Source of the DNA: Christiangramia sediminis
GTDB lineage: Bacteria > Bacteroidota > Bacteroidia > Flavobacteriales > Flavobacteriaceae
DNA: 64,000 nucleotides
Reading direction: 5' to 3'
Assembly (NCBI RefSeq): GCF_020552705.1
Contig: NZ_JAJBZG010000005.1
Span: 186,001 to 250,000 of the forward strand
How positions within the stretch are numbered: the stretch's first letter is position 1; each line of letters opens with the position of its first letter. Shown here piece by piece: positions 1-8,029 of the stretch. The translations under genes and the position numbers were made by a program. Below the pieces are notes generated by a model that had not been told where the DNA came from, did not search any database, and worked only from the letters and a program-made list of their open reading frames with translations.

Positions 1-823
1 CTTTTTTTAGGTTAACACCTAAAACTTCTACTACTTCTCCTCCCCCATCAATGTTCAAATTCGGAAGATTATTATAGTGATTACCTAATTGACCAACCTG
101 ATCCTTTAGTTCCCTACTCAGGTGTTTATAAGTAAGTTCAAAGTAATCATCCAATTCTTTCATTTTAGATGAGAATCCAGATATACTATTCCGAAGAGAA
201 AAAAGGTATTTTATGTATTCGGGGTCTCTTTCATATAGCGGCTGGTACTCATCATCCAGAAGCTTATCACTTCCTTCCTGAAATCCTGCTAAATCGAATT
301 TATTTGCGGAAGTAAAGAAAAGAGTTGACGGAGACGTTCCTCCGATAATGTTTAGAGGTTCCGGACCTCTGGTATAGTTGATTAAATAGAGTTTCTCCAG
401 GGAATCAAAATTATAAGTCTGGGCATCTTGCTCTAAGTATAACCTTAAGCTCTCACCCAGGAGTTTATGTTGTGGATTAGGAGAATTAATCAATTGATCA
501 AGATCTGTCCTTCTATCCCAGCTTATAATTTCTATTTGATCCTTATATTTATCTGCATTGAAAAAGATCTGACCAATATCCAAGGCATCAGAAACCATTT
601 TATGAAAGGTTGTATTTCCTTCCGGCCCTAAATTGGCAACTTCCTTAAATGCAGTCTTAACCAGGTCAATTCTTGCATAAGGACTAGGAATGGAAGTTAT
701 TTCTCTACTGGAGTGAGCTCCATTTGGATCTTCAATTGCGTTTATGGCAACCGAATTCAAGGGATTAGAATCTTCCCATCCTTTTAAATTTTTTCCACTA
801 TGAAATCTAAAAACGTATGCCAT
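1..823 (-). CDS. Conserved protein of the tubulin-like operon, partial (C-terminus off the window)
   Basis: The frame is open from an ATG at 823 to the left edge, about 274 codons beginning MAYVFRFHSG, so the C-terminus is missing. I recognise no catalytic motif. Residues near 43-61 (SIPSPYARIDLVKTAFKEV) look strongly constrained, and the N-terminus resembles uncharacterised Bacteroidota proteins that I recall beside tubulin-like genes. There is no signal peptide or membrane segment, so it should be cytoplasmic. Its start lies 2 bp after the stop of the tubulin-like gene, so the two are probably co-translated and act together. The function is unknown. Confidence 0.8.
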   Translation of the reverse strand, partial: MAYVFRFHSGKNLKGWEDSNPLNSVAINAIEDPNGAHSSREITSIPSPYARIDLVKTAFKEVANLGPEGNTTFHKMVSDALDIGQIFFNADKYKDQIEIISWDRRTDLDQLINSPNPQHKLLGESLRLYLEQDAQTYNFDSLEKLYLINYTRGPEPLNIIGGTSPSTLFFTSANKFDLAGFQEGSDKLLDDEYQPLYERDPEYIKYLFSLRNSISGFSSKMKELDDYFELTYKHLSRELKDQVGQLGNHYNNLPNLNIDGGGEVVEVLGVNLKK

Positions 824-825
824 AA

Positions 826-2223
826 TTATAATTTGTATTTGTCAGCCATTAACTTATCAGTTGTCTCGTAAAAGACTTCCAGGAACCTATTTTCGATGCT
901 ATCAGAAGTATTCATTTTCTTTGCTTCTTTATTTAAAAAAGCAGTTATACGCTCATAATCTTTCGTTTTTTCCAAAAAACCTTTGTGAGCCTTAAATCCT
1001 TTTATTCCATCAAAAATATCCTGACCTGTAGACATCGTGTAAGGTGCAAATCCTCTTTGATTATTACTCATTTGCTGAAGCCAATTCCAGTAGTAATCAT
1101 TGAATTTGGATAGTTTTCTATAAAAATCTTCGTTGAGGAATGGTTCCTTAATTTTAAGTGTTTTAGCGAAATCTGCACTCAGATTAGACCTAAGTTGATT
1201 CTTTAGATATAGGTGGAAAAAGTAATATTTGCTTAGCGGTTTTACTAAATCCATCTTAGTCTCATCCCCTAAATCATTAAATGTTATACTAGGTGTCTCA
1301 TTTTCAACTCCAAATTCCTTGACCTTATTGGATGAAACATCGGTATCATTAGCAAAATCTAAAATAGCAAGAGCAGATGCCAATTCAATAAAATGAGCAT
1401 CATTCTGCTGAGACACACTTCCTTCATTATTTTCATAATCCTTAACCAGTTTATCTCCGAGATAATACATGGAGTTTACTGAATCATTCACTCCATATTC
1501 ATAATACCTAAGAGCTGCCTTTGTTTTAGAAATAAAAGTAGATTTCTCTATCTCGCTTTCATCATCTTTTTTAACTCCAAAATAAGGTAGAACCGATACT
1601 GCTCCTACAGGTGCAGTTTGTAATAGAGAATGATTATTGAGGTTTGGACTGGCAGATCTTATATTTTTAAGAAGTAGGGGAAAGCCTGCTGCTCCGGTTC
1701 CCCCAAAAATTGATGAGATAATAAATATTCTATCTCCTTGTGAAAAGCTACTTGCAAAATTTTCGAAATCCTCAGAAGTATTGAATTGGTTCAAAACAAC
1801 ACTCCCCATATTGGGATTACCCTTAAACCCAACTTCAAGATCGGCATCCAGATTCTTCTTACTAAACAGTAATGAAATAAGAGCCTTATTTTTTTTATCC
1901 AGGCCCTGGTAATCAATAAACTCTTTAAATTTTTTCTTTGAGTCCTGGATATTGATCCTGCAATTCTTGCTTAAAGGTTCTATTGGGGTCTTAAAAAATT
2001 CATTAGAGGTTTCTCCATCAAAAGATAATTTTTCCCTGACACTCTTATATCGCTGAAGAATATCTACTGTTTTATTAACATCTCCATTTGCAGCATCGGG
2101 ATCAATTAGCATTGGAATTACTGATGAACTATTGCATCTAACACCTGCTGCTAATAAAAATGAAAGTGACTTTAATACCCTGGCACCAGTTCCTCCAATA
2201 CCAAAAACATATAATTTAGACAT
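826..2223 (-). CDS. Tubulin/FtsZ-superfamily GTPase-like protein
   Basis: This 465-residue cytoplasmic protein opens with a Rossmann-type strand and glycine loop (YVFGIGGTGA, residues 5-14), matching the start of FtsZ. It then carries IIS-SIF-GGTGAAG (residues 168-180), the counterpart of the tubulin/FtsZ signature GGGTGTG that binds GTP phosphates. The segment LIDPDAANGD (39-48) sits where FtsZ has its second nucleotide loop. It is too diverged to be FtsZ and lacks the FtsZ C-terminal tail peptide. It looks like the tubulin-like families proposed for membrane remodelling (FtsZl families of Makarova and Koonin). It lies 11 bp after a small membrane protein gene and 2 bp before the next gene. 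GTP binding and polymerisation are inferred. Confidence 0.75.
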   Translation of the reverse strand: MSKLYVFGIGGTGARVLKSLSFLLAAGVRCNSSSVIPMLIDPDAANGDVNKTVDILQRYKSVREKLSFDGETSNEFFKTPIEPLSKNCRINIQDSKKKFKEFIDYQGLDKKNKALISLLFSKKNLDADLEVGFKGNPNMGSVVLNQFNTSEDFENFASSFSQGDRIFIISSIFGGTGAAGFPLLLKNIRSASPNLNNHSLLQTAPVGAVSVLPYFGVKKDDESEIEKSTFISKTKAALRYYEYGVNDSVNSMYYLGDKLVKDYENNEGSVSQQNDAHFIELASALAILDFANDTDVSSNKVKEFGVENETPSITFNDLGDETKMDLVKPLSKYYFFHLYLKNQLRSNLSADFAKTLKIKEPFLNEDFYRKLSKFNDYYWNWLQQMSNNQRGFAPYTMSTGQDIFDGIKGFKAHKGFLEKTKDYERITAFLNKEAKKMNTSDSIENRFLEVFYETTDKLMADKYKL

Positions 2224-2234
2224 AGGTTATTTTA

Positions 2235-2657
2235 TTAAAATGGAACATAAGATGAGTGAGAACTTTTCCATTTAAATAACATGGAAAATAAAAACATTAA
2301 AAGTACAGTCCACATGGAATTTATGATTGAAAATACCATCATATCTGAAGTAAAAGAGGCCGGAACTGCAGACCCAACGGAAGCAAAAATTTCGGTCAAA
2401 TCATTATTGGCCGAAACAAAAGCTATGATAAAGTTAATTATAGCTCCAACCAGCAAGTTTAAAGACCATATACTAAGCTTCGCTGTTCCAGGTCGATCTA
2501 CAACATAATAATATGCGATAGTTAAAATCAGTGCTACAATAATGGAGTAAAGAGCTACAGAAAAATATAAATCATTATTATACATCTGTTCTGAAAAGTC
2601 ACCTAAATAAGCTCCTCCCCATAGTTCATAGAAATTTGCGATAAAATCTTTTAGCAT
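2235..2657 (-). CDS. Small multi-pass membrane protein of the tubulin-like operon
   Basis: This 140-residue protein has three clear hydrophobic spans (about residues 32-52, 63-83 and 104-127), a soluble N-terminal stretch rich in aromatic residues, and a short basic C-terminal tail. I do not recognise the family. It sits 11 bp after the lipoprotein gene and 11 bp before the tubulin-like gene, so it is a natural membrane anchor linking the cytoplasmic GTPase-like protein to the envelope lipoprotein. That role is inferred from position only. Confidence 0.75.
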   Translation of the reverse strand: MLKDFIANFYELWGGAYLGDFSEQMYNNDLYFSVALYSIIVALILTIAYYYVVDRPGTAKLSIWSLNLLVGAIINFIIAFVSANNDLTEIFASVGSAVPASFTSDMMVFSIINSMWTVLLMFLFSMLFKWKSSHSSYVPF

Positions 2658-2668
2658 TTTTTGGTTGT

Positions 2669-4003
2669 TTAATTTTGAATTACTGGTATGGTGATATTAA
2701 AATATTTATTGCTTCCACTTTGCTGTTCATAAGCCTCAGATATTCCTGAAACAAGATGACCAAAACTGAAAGTTTTAGTTTGTTCAAGTGAGTCGGACTT
2801 AATCTCGCGGTCATCATCACTATTAGCTTTTTCAACCCAATGCGGAATTCTTTTCTGTAATGAAAAATTGAGATTTTCCGATACAAGGCCATCAGCAGAA
2901 AACTTAATAGCATGTGTGTACTTTTCTCCTTTTATATCTACTAATGTTGAAGGATCCATTTTTACAACACCAGATTTCGAAAATTTTATATTCTTCCCCT
3001 TTACAACTCCTACTTCATTTATGCCGAATTCTGGATTAGAAAGTTTATAATTTTCCCCGTCCAAAATATAACTTTGACTCACAGGCAATTTTTCCATATT
3101 CACTAAAGCTATGAATTCAAGGTTTCCAGTTCTGGGGTAACTCATCACTTCCAGATCCCCTCCTCTCGTTTTAATTCGGCCGTTTACTCCGGAAGTTATT
3201 ACTTTTACTGGTAGTGAATTATAATTAGAACCAGTAAATAACGCTTCATTTTCGAAGCCTGAATTGTCTTTAAGTTGTGAAGCAATCTCTGAGTTAAAAA
3301 GACTCATCAAATTTCTGGGGCCGATGACTATATAATAAAATGGCCGTTGATCTATATTTGTGATTTTTCTATTGTTATAATCGTAATAAATACCATTAAA
3401 ATCACTAGCAAATCGATAAATTCTGGTATCGAGATCCTGATTTTTCCCAGCTTTCAAAAAAGCATCCTGAGTATATGTTTTAAGCTTATCTAAAGCTGAA
3501 GGAACATTTGATTCTCCCTCAGGGGAATAAATAAAGTCTGCCATTATTACTGATAAAGCATCACCTTCCTGGTTCTCAAGAATTTTATCCAGTATTTCTT
3601 CAAAATCACTATTTCCTTTATTTCCTTTTCCAGCTGTATTTTGTGGGGTAAGTTCTTCAGAAATCTTAGTATTATCAACTCCAAAATCAGTATGAGTTAA
3701 CTTATCGTTTATAAGAAAAAACTCAGTATTAAAGTCAATTTCATCTTCATTTTCAACGGCTACTAATAAATCACGAAATACATTTTTAAAACCAGTATTT
3801 CCATTTATGTAGCCATCCATACTAAGTGTATTTTCAAAATAAATTTTGACAGTGGCATCAACTGGAGTGTCGGAAGTAACAGCAGGGGTTACATTAGTTG
3901 GAGGAGTCTGTGGTGTTTTATTACCTCCCCCTCTACCTCCTTCACAGGAACTAAGAGTCGATAAAAATGCGCAAAGAAAAATTGCAGCAAAGAATTGCTT
4001 CAT
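2669..4003 (-). CDS. Lipoprotein with degenerate vWA-like domain
   Basis: This 444-residue protein has a signal peptide and lipobox (STLSSC, Cys20), then a Gly/Pro/Thr-rich linker. The main domain begins VKIYFENTLSMDGY (about 52-65), where a von Willebrand A domain would carry its DxSxS metal site, followed by a helix and later ALSVIMADFIYSP (about 153-165), in the place of the second MIDAS strand. The metal-binding residues are not canonical, so I call it vWA-like and degenerate. It is the first gene of the four-gene operon; 295 bp of AT-rich DNA separates it from the next upstream gene. It would be exposed in the periplasm or at the outer membrane. Confidence 0.7.
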   Translation of the reverse strand: MKQFFAAIFLCAFLSTLSSCEGGRGGGNKTPQTPPTNVTPAVTSDTPVDATVKIYFENTLSMDGYINGNTGFKNVFRDLLVAVENEDEIDFNTEFFLINDKLTHTDFGVDNTKISEELTPQNTAGKGNKGNSDFEEILDKILENQEGDALSVIMADFIYSPEGESNVPSALDKLKTYTQDAFLKAGKNQDLDTRIYRFASDFNGIYYDYNNRKITNIDQRPFYYIVIGPRNLMSLFNSEIASQLKDNSGFENEALFTGSNYNSLPVKVITSGVNGRIKTRGGDLEVMSYPRTGNLEFIALVNMEKLPVSQSYILDGENYKLSNPEFGINEVGVVKGKNIKFSKSGVVKMDPSTLVDIKGEKYTHAIKFSADGLVSENLNFSLQKRIPHWVEKANSDDDREIKSDSLEQTKTFSFGHLVSGISEAYEQQSGSNKYFNITIPVIQN

Positions 4004-4298
4004 TCTGATTGTAGGTTAGTTAGTAATCGGTGTAGGGATAGCATAATTAATCTTTTTTTATGACTCTTCCAAAATTTATGTTAATATGCAATCATCATTT
4101 AAGTAATTTTCCAAAGAATTTAATTTTATAAAGATTCTAAAATCTTTTTTATTTCATTAAATATCTGACAATTAAATCTCCTCATGGATTCTGGTTATTA
4201 TAAGCTTTTTTACAGATGTTAAATTTTTTCTTAATTACTATCTGTGAATTATTAAGTGCTTGTTTACATTAAAATAATCTTGATTTTACATTCTTTAA

Positions 4299-4502
4299 TT
4301 AAACTCCTCCCGCCATAGTCATTAGTATATTCAGGACTAAACCTATTCCAAAACCCCATAAGGCAGCATGACAGGCAGACCTTGCGCTATTCGGTTGGGT
4401 ATCCTTTTTTGAGAAATACACAACAGCACCAGCCAGAGGTATACAGAAGGATAAAATTGTTAATCCGGTTCCAAGTTCATCTCTATGGTTATTATTGGAC
4501 AT
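4299..4502 (-). CDS. Small two-TM membrane protein
   Basis: A 67-residue protein with two hydrophobic segments (about 12-29 and 46-64) separated by a polar loop containing KKDTQPNSAR. It starts 10 bp downstream of the DUF2085 gene on the same strand and is probably co-transcribed. The layout resembles small CCC-motif or DUF4190-like membrane proteins of Bacteroidota, but I cannot name the family. The function is unknown. Confidence 0.65.
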   Translation of the reverse strand: MSNNNHRDELGTGLTILSFCIPLAGAVVYFSKKDTQPNSARSACHAALWGFGIGLVLNILMTMAGGV

Positions 4503-4512
4503 ATATAATAAT

Positions 4513-4854
4513 TTAGGTTAGTGATAATATTAAATTTCCAATTTGTTTTCCCCAGATGGATATTAGAGACATACAGCCGATACCAGCGGCTAACCCAGTT
4601 ATAAACCTTACCACATTTGTACTTTCCCAATTAGAAAATGCCTGGGTTAAACCATCAATTATCGTTGGAAGCATAATAAGTAAACTTAACCATAGGCTAA
4701 GAGTAAAATAACTGAACAAAAAAATCGGAAAGCTTAAATAGCCGATATGGATACCCGTGCATCTCGCACAAACCGGGAATTGTTTACCCTTAAAGCAAAA
4801 AGACCTTTCAGGTAATTGATGGCAAAAAGAAAACTCCAGTTTTTTACTAAACAT
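4513..4854 (-). CDS. DUF2085 family membrane protein
   Basis: This 113-residue protein carries the DUF2085 hallmark: an N-terminal [10 protein letters not shown] (about 10-19), then G[16 protein letters not shown] (about 26-39), with Cys and His residues that look like a metal or redox site, followed by three hydrophobic spans. The family is widespread and of unknown function. It is the first gene of a two-gene minus-strand unit with the small membrane protein downstream. Confidence 0.8.
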   Translation of the reverse strand: MFSKKLEFSFCHQLPERSFCFKGKQFPVCARCTGIHIGYLSFPIFLFSYFTLSLWLSLLIMLPTIIDGLTQAFSNWESTNVVRFITGLAAGIGCMSLISIWGKQIGNLILSLT

Positions 4855-4946
4855 TTGATCTGTTCAATATCCAGTTGTAAAACTAAGGCCAACTAAAAAG
4901 AAGATCATACGGTTTCCCGTAAAATGAGAAATTAATCAAGTAAAAT

Positions 4947-5597
4947 TTAGTTCTTGACGTATTTATCAATCATATATTTTGTAATTGGTTTTAAGGTTTT
5001 TCCACTTACAGGATGTTTTCCTGGAGATGAGAAATACTCCAATTCACCATTACTTTTATAGTACCAAATTCGAACTTCACCATTTTTAAAAAAAGTTGTG
5101 GTCTCAGAAACTTCAACTTTTTTGAGGTTATTATAGGTATTTGGAATAAACTTTTGTTCTTCACTGCGTCCGCTGCATTCAGTTTTGATATAATGATCAT
5201 TATTCCAGATCATACATTCTTCCTTCCCTGATATGTAACCCAAATATGATGAAGTAGCTACCACCATAAGAAAGCTTAAAGCAACTATTAATTTCTTATT
5301 GGAAAATAGATGAATCTTCTTTTTTTCTTCAAGTTCGTCCATTTGGTTGGAAGTAGAATTCCATTGTATATAGATATCATAACTCTCATAGCCTAAATAC
5401 TGAGCTAAATAATCTTTTACTTTTTGATTTGGAGATGACTCACCTTTATAATATCGGGTTAGGGATTTTGTGGAAATCGAATATCTGAACTTTTCAAAGA
5501 TATATTCTGATAAAAATTCTGCATTTGCATTGATTGAGTCCTTTTCTGTTTCACTTTCTGCCTTTTTAAAAGCCGCATTAATTATTTGGTGGGTCAT
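4947..5597 (-). CDS. Membrane-anchored protein with helical N-terminal domain
   Basis: A 216-residue protein with a soluble helical N-terminal region (about 1-80). Its motif SISTKSLTRYYKG resembles the recognition part of a small helix-turn-helix found in uncharacterised Bacteroidota proteins. One TM segment follows (about 103-123, VALSFLMVVATSSYLGY), then a C-terminal extracytoplasmic domain with a Cys pair and a YFSSPGKHP segment. The layout (putative DNA- or protein-binding domain, one TM, outer sensor) suggests a one-component signalling role, which is inference. It is divergent from the peptide/TPR-kinase cassette, and the TGTCTA repeats lie just upstream of its start. Confidence 0.65.
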   Translation of the reverse strand: MTHQIINAAFKKAESETEKDSINANAEFLSEYIFEKFRYSISTKSLTRYYKGESSPNQKVKDYLAQYLGYESYDIYIQWNSTSNQMDELEEKKKIHLFSNKKLIVALSFLMVVATSSYLGYISGKEECMIWNNDHYIKTECSGRSEEQKFIPNTYNNLKKVEVSETTTFFKNGEVRIWYYKSNGELEYFSSPGKHPVSGKTLKPITKYMIDKYVKN

Positions 5598-5658
5598 TAC
5601 TTAGAAATTCAGCTATGTAAAACTAAGAAATCTATTGGACATTCTGCCTGGACAAAAA

Positions 5659-5686
5659 TGTCTAAAGTTTGTCTAGATCTTGTCTA
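5659..5686 (+). promoter_or_regulatory. Three TGTCTA direct repeats at 11-bp spacing (putative operator)
   Basis: TGTCTA occurs at 5659-5664, 5670-5675 and 5681-5686, exactly 11 bp apart (about one helical turn), so all three would face the same side of the DNA. Two further TGGACA sequences lie at 5636-5641 and 5649-5654. A weak promoter-like pair follows (TTG at 5690-5692, TTACTTTG at 5709-5716). The site lies between the divergent gene at 4947-5597 and the signalling cassette starting at 5871. The likely binder is the LuxR-type regulator at 8030-8695; that is inference. Confidence 0.5.
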
Positions 5687-5870
5687 TCCTTGACCATACT
5701 ACCCTTATTTACTTTGCCCTATGATTGATAAATCAGTAAAACTTACAGGGAAGTAAAGTACTTCTGGTTTATCAACTCATGACTTCCCAGTAGCTCATTT
5801 CTGAGCTTAAAATCGAGAAATCCACATAAGTCGGGTTAACAATCTAATGTCAATTTTCAAAATCTAAGTC

Positions 5871-6041
5871 ATGAAAAGAATCAGTCTATTACTATTATTT
5901 CTTATTTCAAATTTATCTATTATTTCTTGCACTGAACAAAGTTTAGCCGATGCTACTAACGCACCTCAAAAGGAATATGCTACTGAAGGTGAAGAGGATC
6001 CCAATGACCCCTCTCATGAACCACCTGGTGATGGTAATTAA
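5871..6041 (+). CDS. Small lipoprotein (56 aa), candidate signalling peptide precursor
   Basis: The ORF encodes 56 residues. It starts MKRISLLLLF and has a hydrophobic signal sequence ending IISC (Cys20), a good lipobox. The mature 37 residues are highly acidic and end DPNDPSHEPPGDGN. It is followed at once by an intrinsic terminator and then the TPR sensor kinase, all on the same strand. A tiny secreted product ahead of a kinase with a periplasmic TPR sensor suggests a ligand or accessory subunit. It is too short for a family call. Confidence 0.6.
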   Translation: MKRISLLLLFLISNLSIISCTEQSLADATNAPQKEYATEGEEDPNDPSHEPPGDGN

Positions 6042-6055
6042 CCTTGGATAATAAA

Positions 6056-6080
6056 GGCCGCTTTTTTAGCGGCTTTTTTT
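6056..6080 (+). terminator. Intrinsic terminator between small lipoprotein and kinase
   Basis: GCCGC (6057-6061) pairs with GCGGC (6069-6073) across a T-rich loop, and seven or more T residues follow. The kinase ATG is at 6096, only about 16 bases after the T-run, so kinase transcription must either read through this hairpin or start inside or beyond it. Confidence 0.75.
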
Positions 6081-6095
6081 ATTTATTTTCGCTTT

Positions 6096-8021
6096 ATGAA
6101 TTCGCGCTCCTTTTTTCACACGCTACTATTTATTGGTTTACTTACATTTAATTCCTGCACAACAAATAATGATTCGATTAATCATTTCGAATCTGAAAAC
6201 AAAGAGTCTTATAAATATTTTGAAAAAGGTAAGGTTGAAAAAAATGTCAGAGAAAAAATCTCATATTTTAATAAGGCTCTTCAAACACTGAGAGACAAAA
6301 CAGATACTCTTATCCCTGACATTCTTGATTATAAAATATATTATCACGTTACCTTGAAGGAATATGACAGTACGCTTTATTTCTCAGACTCCCTTATTAA
6401 CGTAGCGAAGGCACAAAAGGACTCTGGCTATATTGCAAAAGGTTTCTATCGAAAATCTACAACATTTAGAGCCCTGAATCAAAATGAAAAACAATTTGAA
6501 AACGCTTATGCTGCACGTGAAATTTATTTAAAAATTGGTGATACTGCCAATGCCGGCCGCAGAACTGTTGAAATGGCTATCGCCCAGAGTCAAATGACCG
6601 ACTATACCGGAGCACAGCAAACAGCTACCGAAGCCCTGGAATATCTGGAAGAAGATGATTCCGAATATTTAAGCAGCATCTACAATACCATTGCAACCTC
6701 CTACAGGAGTCAGGGTTTATACAATGATGCAACAAACGAATGGAGAAATGCTCTTAAATACGCTTCCACTACGCGAGACAGCCTAAGTAATTTGAATAAT
6801 ATTGCACTTGCTCTTCAAGACGGAAAAACATACGGTGAAGCAATAAAAATTTTTGAAAATATTGTTGAAACATCTAATCGCACAGATGTAAAGTCAAGGG
6901 CTAGATTTATAGATAATCTGGCCTATACAAAATGGCTGCAGGATTCTTCAGCACTTGTCCGTGATGAGTTGTTGATGGCAAAGGAAATCAGGAGAAAGGA
7001 GAATGATGAGAATGGTCTTTTAGCCAGTTATGACCATCTTTCAGATTATTTTAGATATAAGAATACAAACCTTTCAAAAATATACGCAGATAGTCTACTA
7101 ATAACTGCAATTAATACCGGCAGTAAGACTGCCCAGCTAAACGCAATACAGAAACTGATACAACTTTCTCCAGCTAAGAAATTAAAAGATCTTTCAAATA
7201 GATATATACAATTAAATGATAGTATCAGGTCTGAAAATATCCGGGCGAAGAATTTCTTTGCCAAGATCAGGTATGATGAGGAACAAAAACAAAGAGAGAT
7301 TAATGATCTGGAGGCACAATCTGCCTTACAAAAATTGGAGACTAAACAAATACAAAATCAAATGATCATCCTCTCTCTCGGTGGATTACTGGTTTTAGTA
7401 AGTGGAGGATTCGGATTTTATTATTTGAGACAGAAGCATAAAAAGGAAAAGATAAGGGAAGCCCACCATACAGAATCCAGAATTTCCAAGAAGATCCATG
7501 ATGAGCTGGCCAATGACGTTTATAACGTGATGAGTAGTATGCAAACCATTGTTCCAAGTGACATGATGGACAAACTGGAACATATTTATAATCGCACCCG
7601 GAATATCTCCAGGGAAAATAGCAGTATCCCTACCGGAACATATTACCTGCCTCATTTACTCTCCACGCTAAGCTCTACAGTGCCAGACGAGGCTCGATTG
7701 ATCCTTCGGGGTGAAAACAGCATCAACTGGAGCAGCTTGGCTCCTGAAAAAAAGATCATTCTTTACAGGGTGCTTCAGGAGATCATGATCAACATGAAAA
7801 AGCATAGCAACGCGAGTCTAGTAGCGGTGATCTTTTCCGAAGAAAAAAATTACCTGAATATCAATTATTCCGATAATGGAATGGGTGCATCTATGAAAAG
7901 CCTGAAAACCGGAAATGGGATACTGAATATGGAAAACCGTATTCTTTCTATCAATGGAAAACTTAATTTTGAAACCGAACAGGGTAAAGGATTGAAGATT
8001 TTGATCCAGGTTCCATTATAA
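6096..8021 (+). CDS. TPR-domain sensor histidine kinase (HisKA_3 type)
   Basis: This 641-residue protein begins with a lipoprotein-like signal (LTFNSC, Cys21). A long helical region with TPR-type repeats (about 35-390) follows and should lie in the periplasm. There is a short coiled coil, one TM span (about 423-444), and a cytoplasmic kinase. The phosphoacceptor is His468 in KKIHDELANDVYN, the HisKA_3 pattern, and the HATPase end contains NMKKHSN, DNGMG and TGNGILNM. The response regulator starts 8 bp after its stop, so they form a two-component pair. The TPR sensor probably binds a peptide or protein, perhaps the small lipoprotein encoded just upstream (inference). Confidence 0.88.
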   Translation: MNSRSFFHTLLFIGLLTFNSCTTNNDSINHFESENKESYKYFEKGKVEKNVREKISYFNKALQTLRDKTDTLIPDILDYKIYYHVTLKEYDSTLYFSDSLINVAKAQKDSGYIAKGFYRKSTTFRALNQNEKQFENAYAAREIYLKIGDTANAGRRTVEMAIAQSQMTDYTGAQQTATEALEYLEEDDSEYLSSIYNTIATSYRSQGLYNDATNEWRNALKYASTTRDSLSNLNNIALALQDGKTYGEAIKIFENIVETSNRTDVKSRARFIDNLAYTKWLQDSSALVRDELLMAKEIRRKENDENGLLASYDHLSDYFRYKNTNLSKIYADSLLITAINTGSKTAQLNAIQKLIQLSPAKKLKDLSNRYIQLNDSIRSENIRAKNFFAKIRYDEEQKQREINDLEAQSALQKLETKQIQNQMIILSLGGLLVLVSGGFGFYYLRQKHKKEKIREAHHTESRISKKIHDELANDVYNVMSSMQTIVPSDMMDKLEHIYNRTRNISRENSSIPTGTYYLPHLLSTLSSTVPDEARLILRGENSINWSSLAPEKKIILYRVLQEIMINMKKHSNASLVAVIFSEEKNYLNINYSDNGMGASMKSLKTGNGILNMENRILSINGKLNFETEQGKGLKILIQVPL

Positions 8022-8029
8022 TTTTTGTT

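Noticed and set aside
5659-5686. CRISPR-like array
   Set aside because: Only three 6-bp units at 11-bp spacing, far too short for CRISPR repeats.
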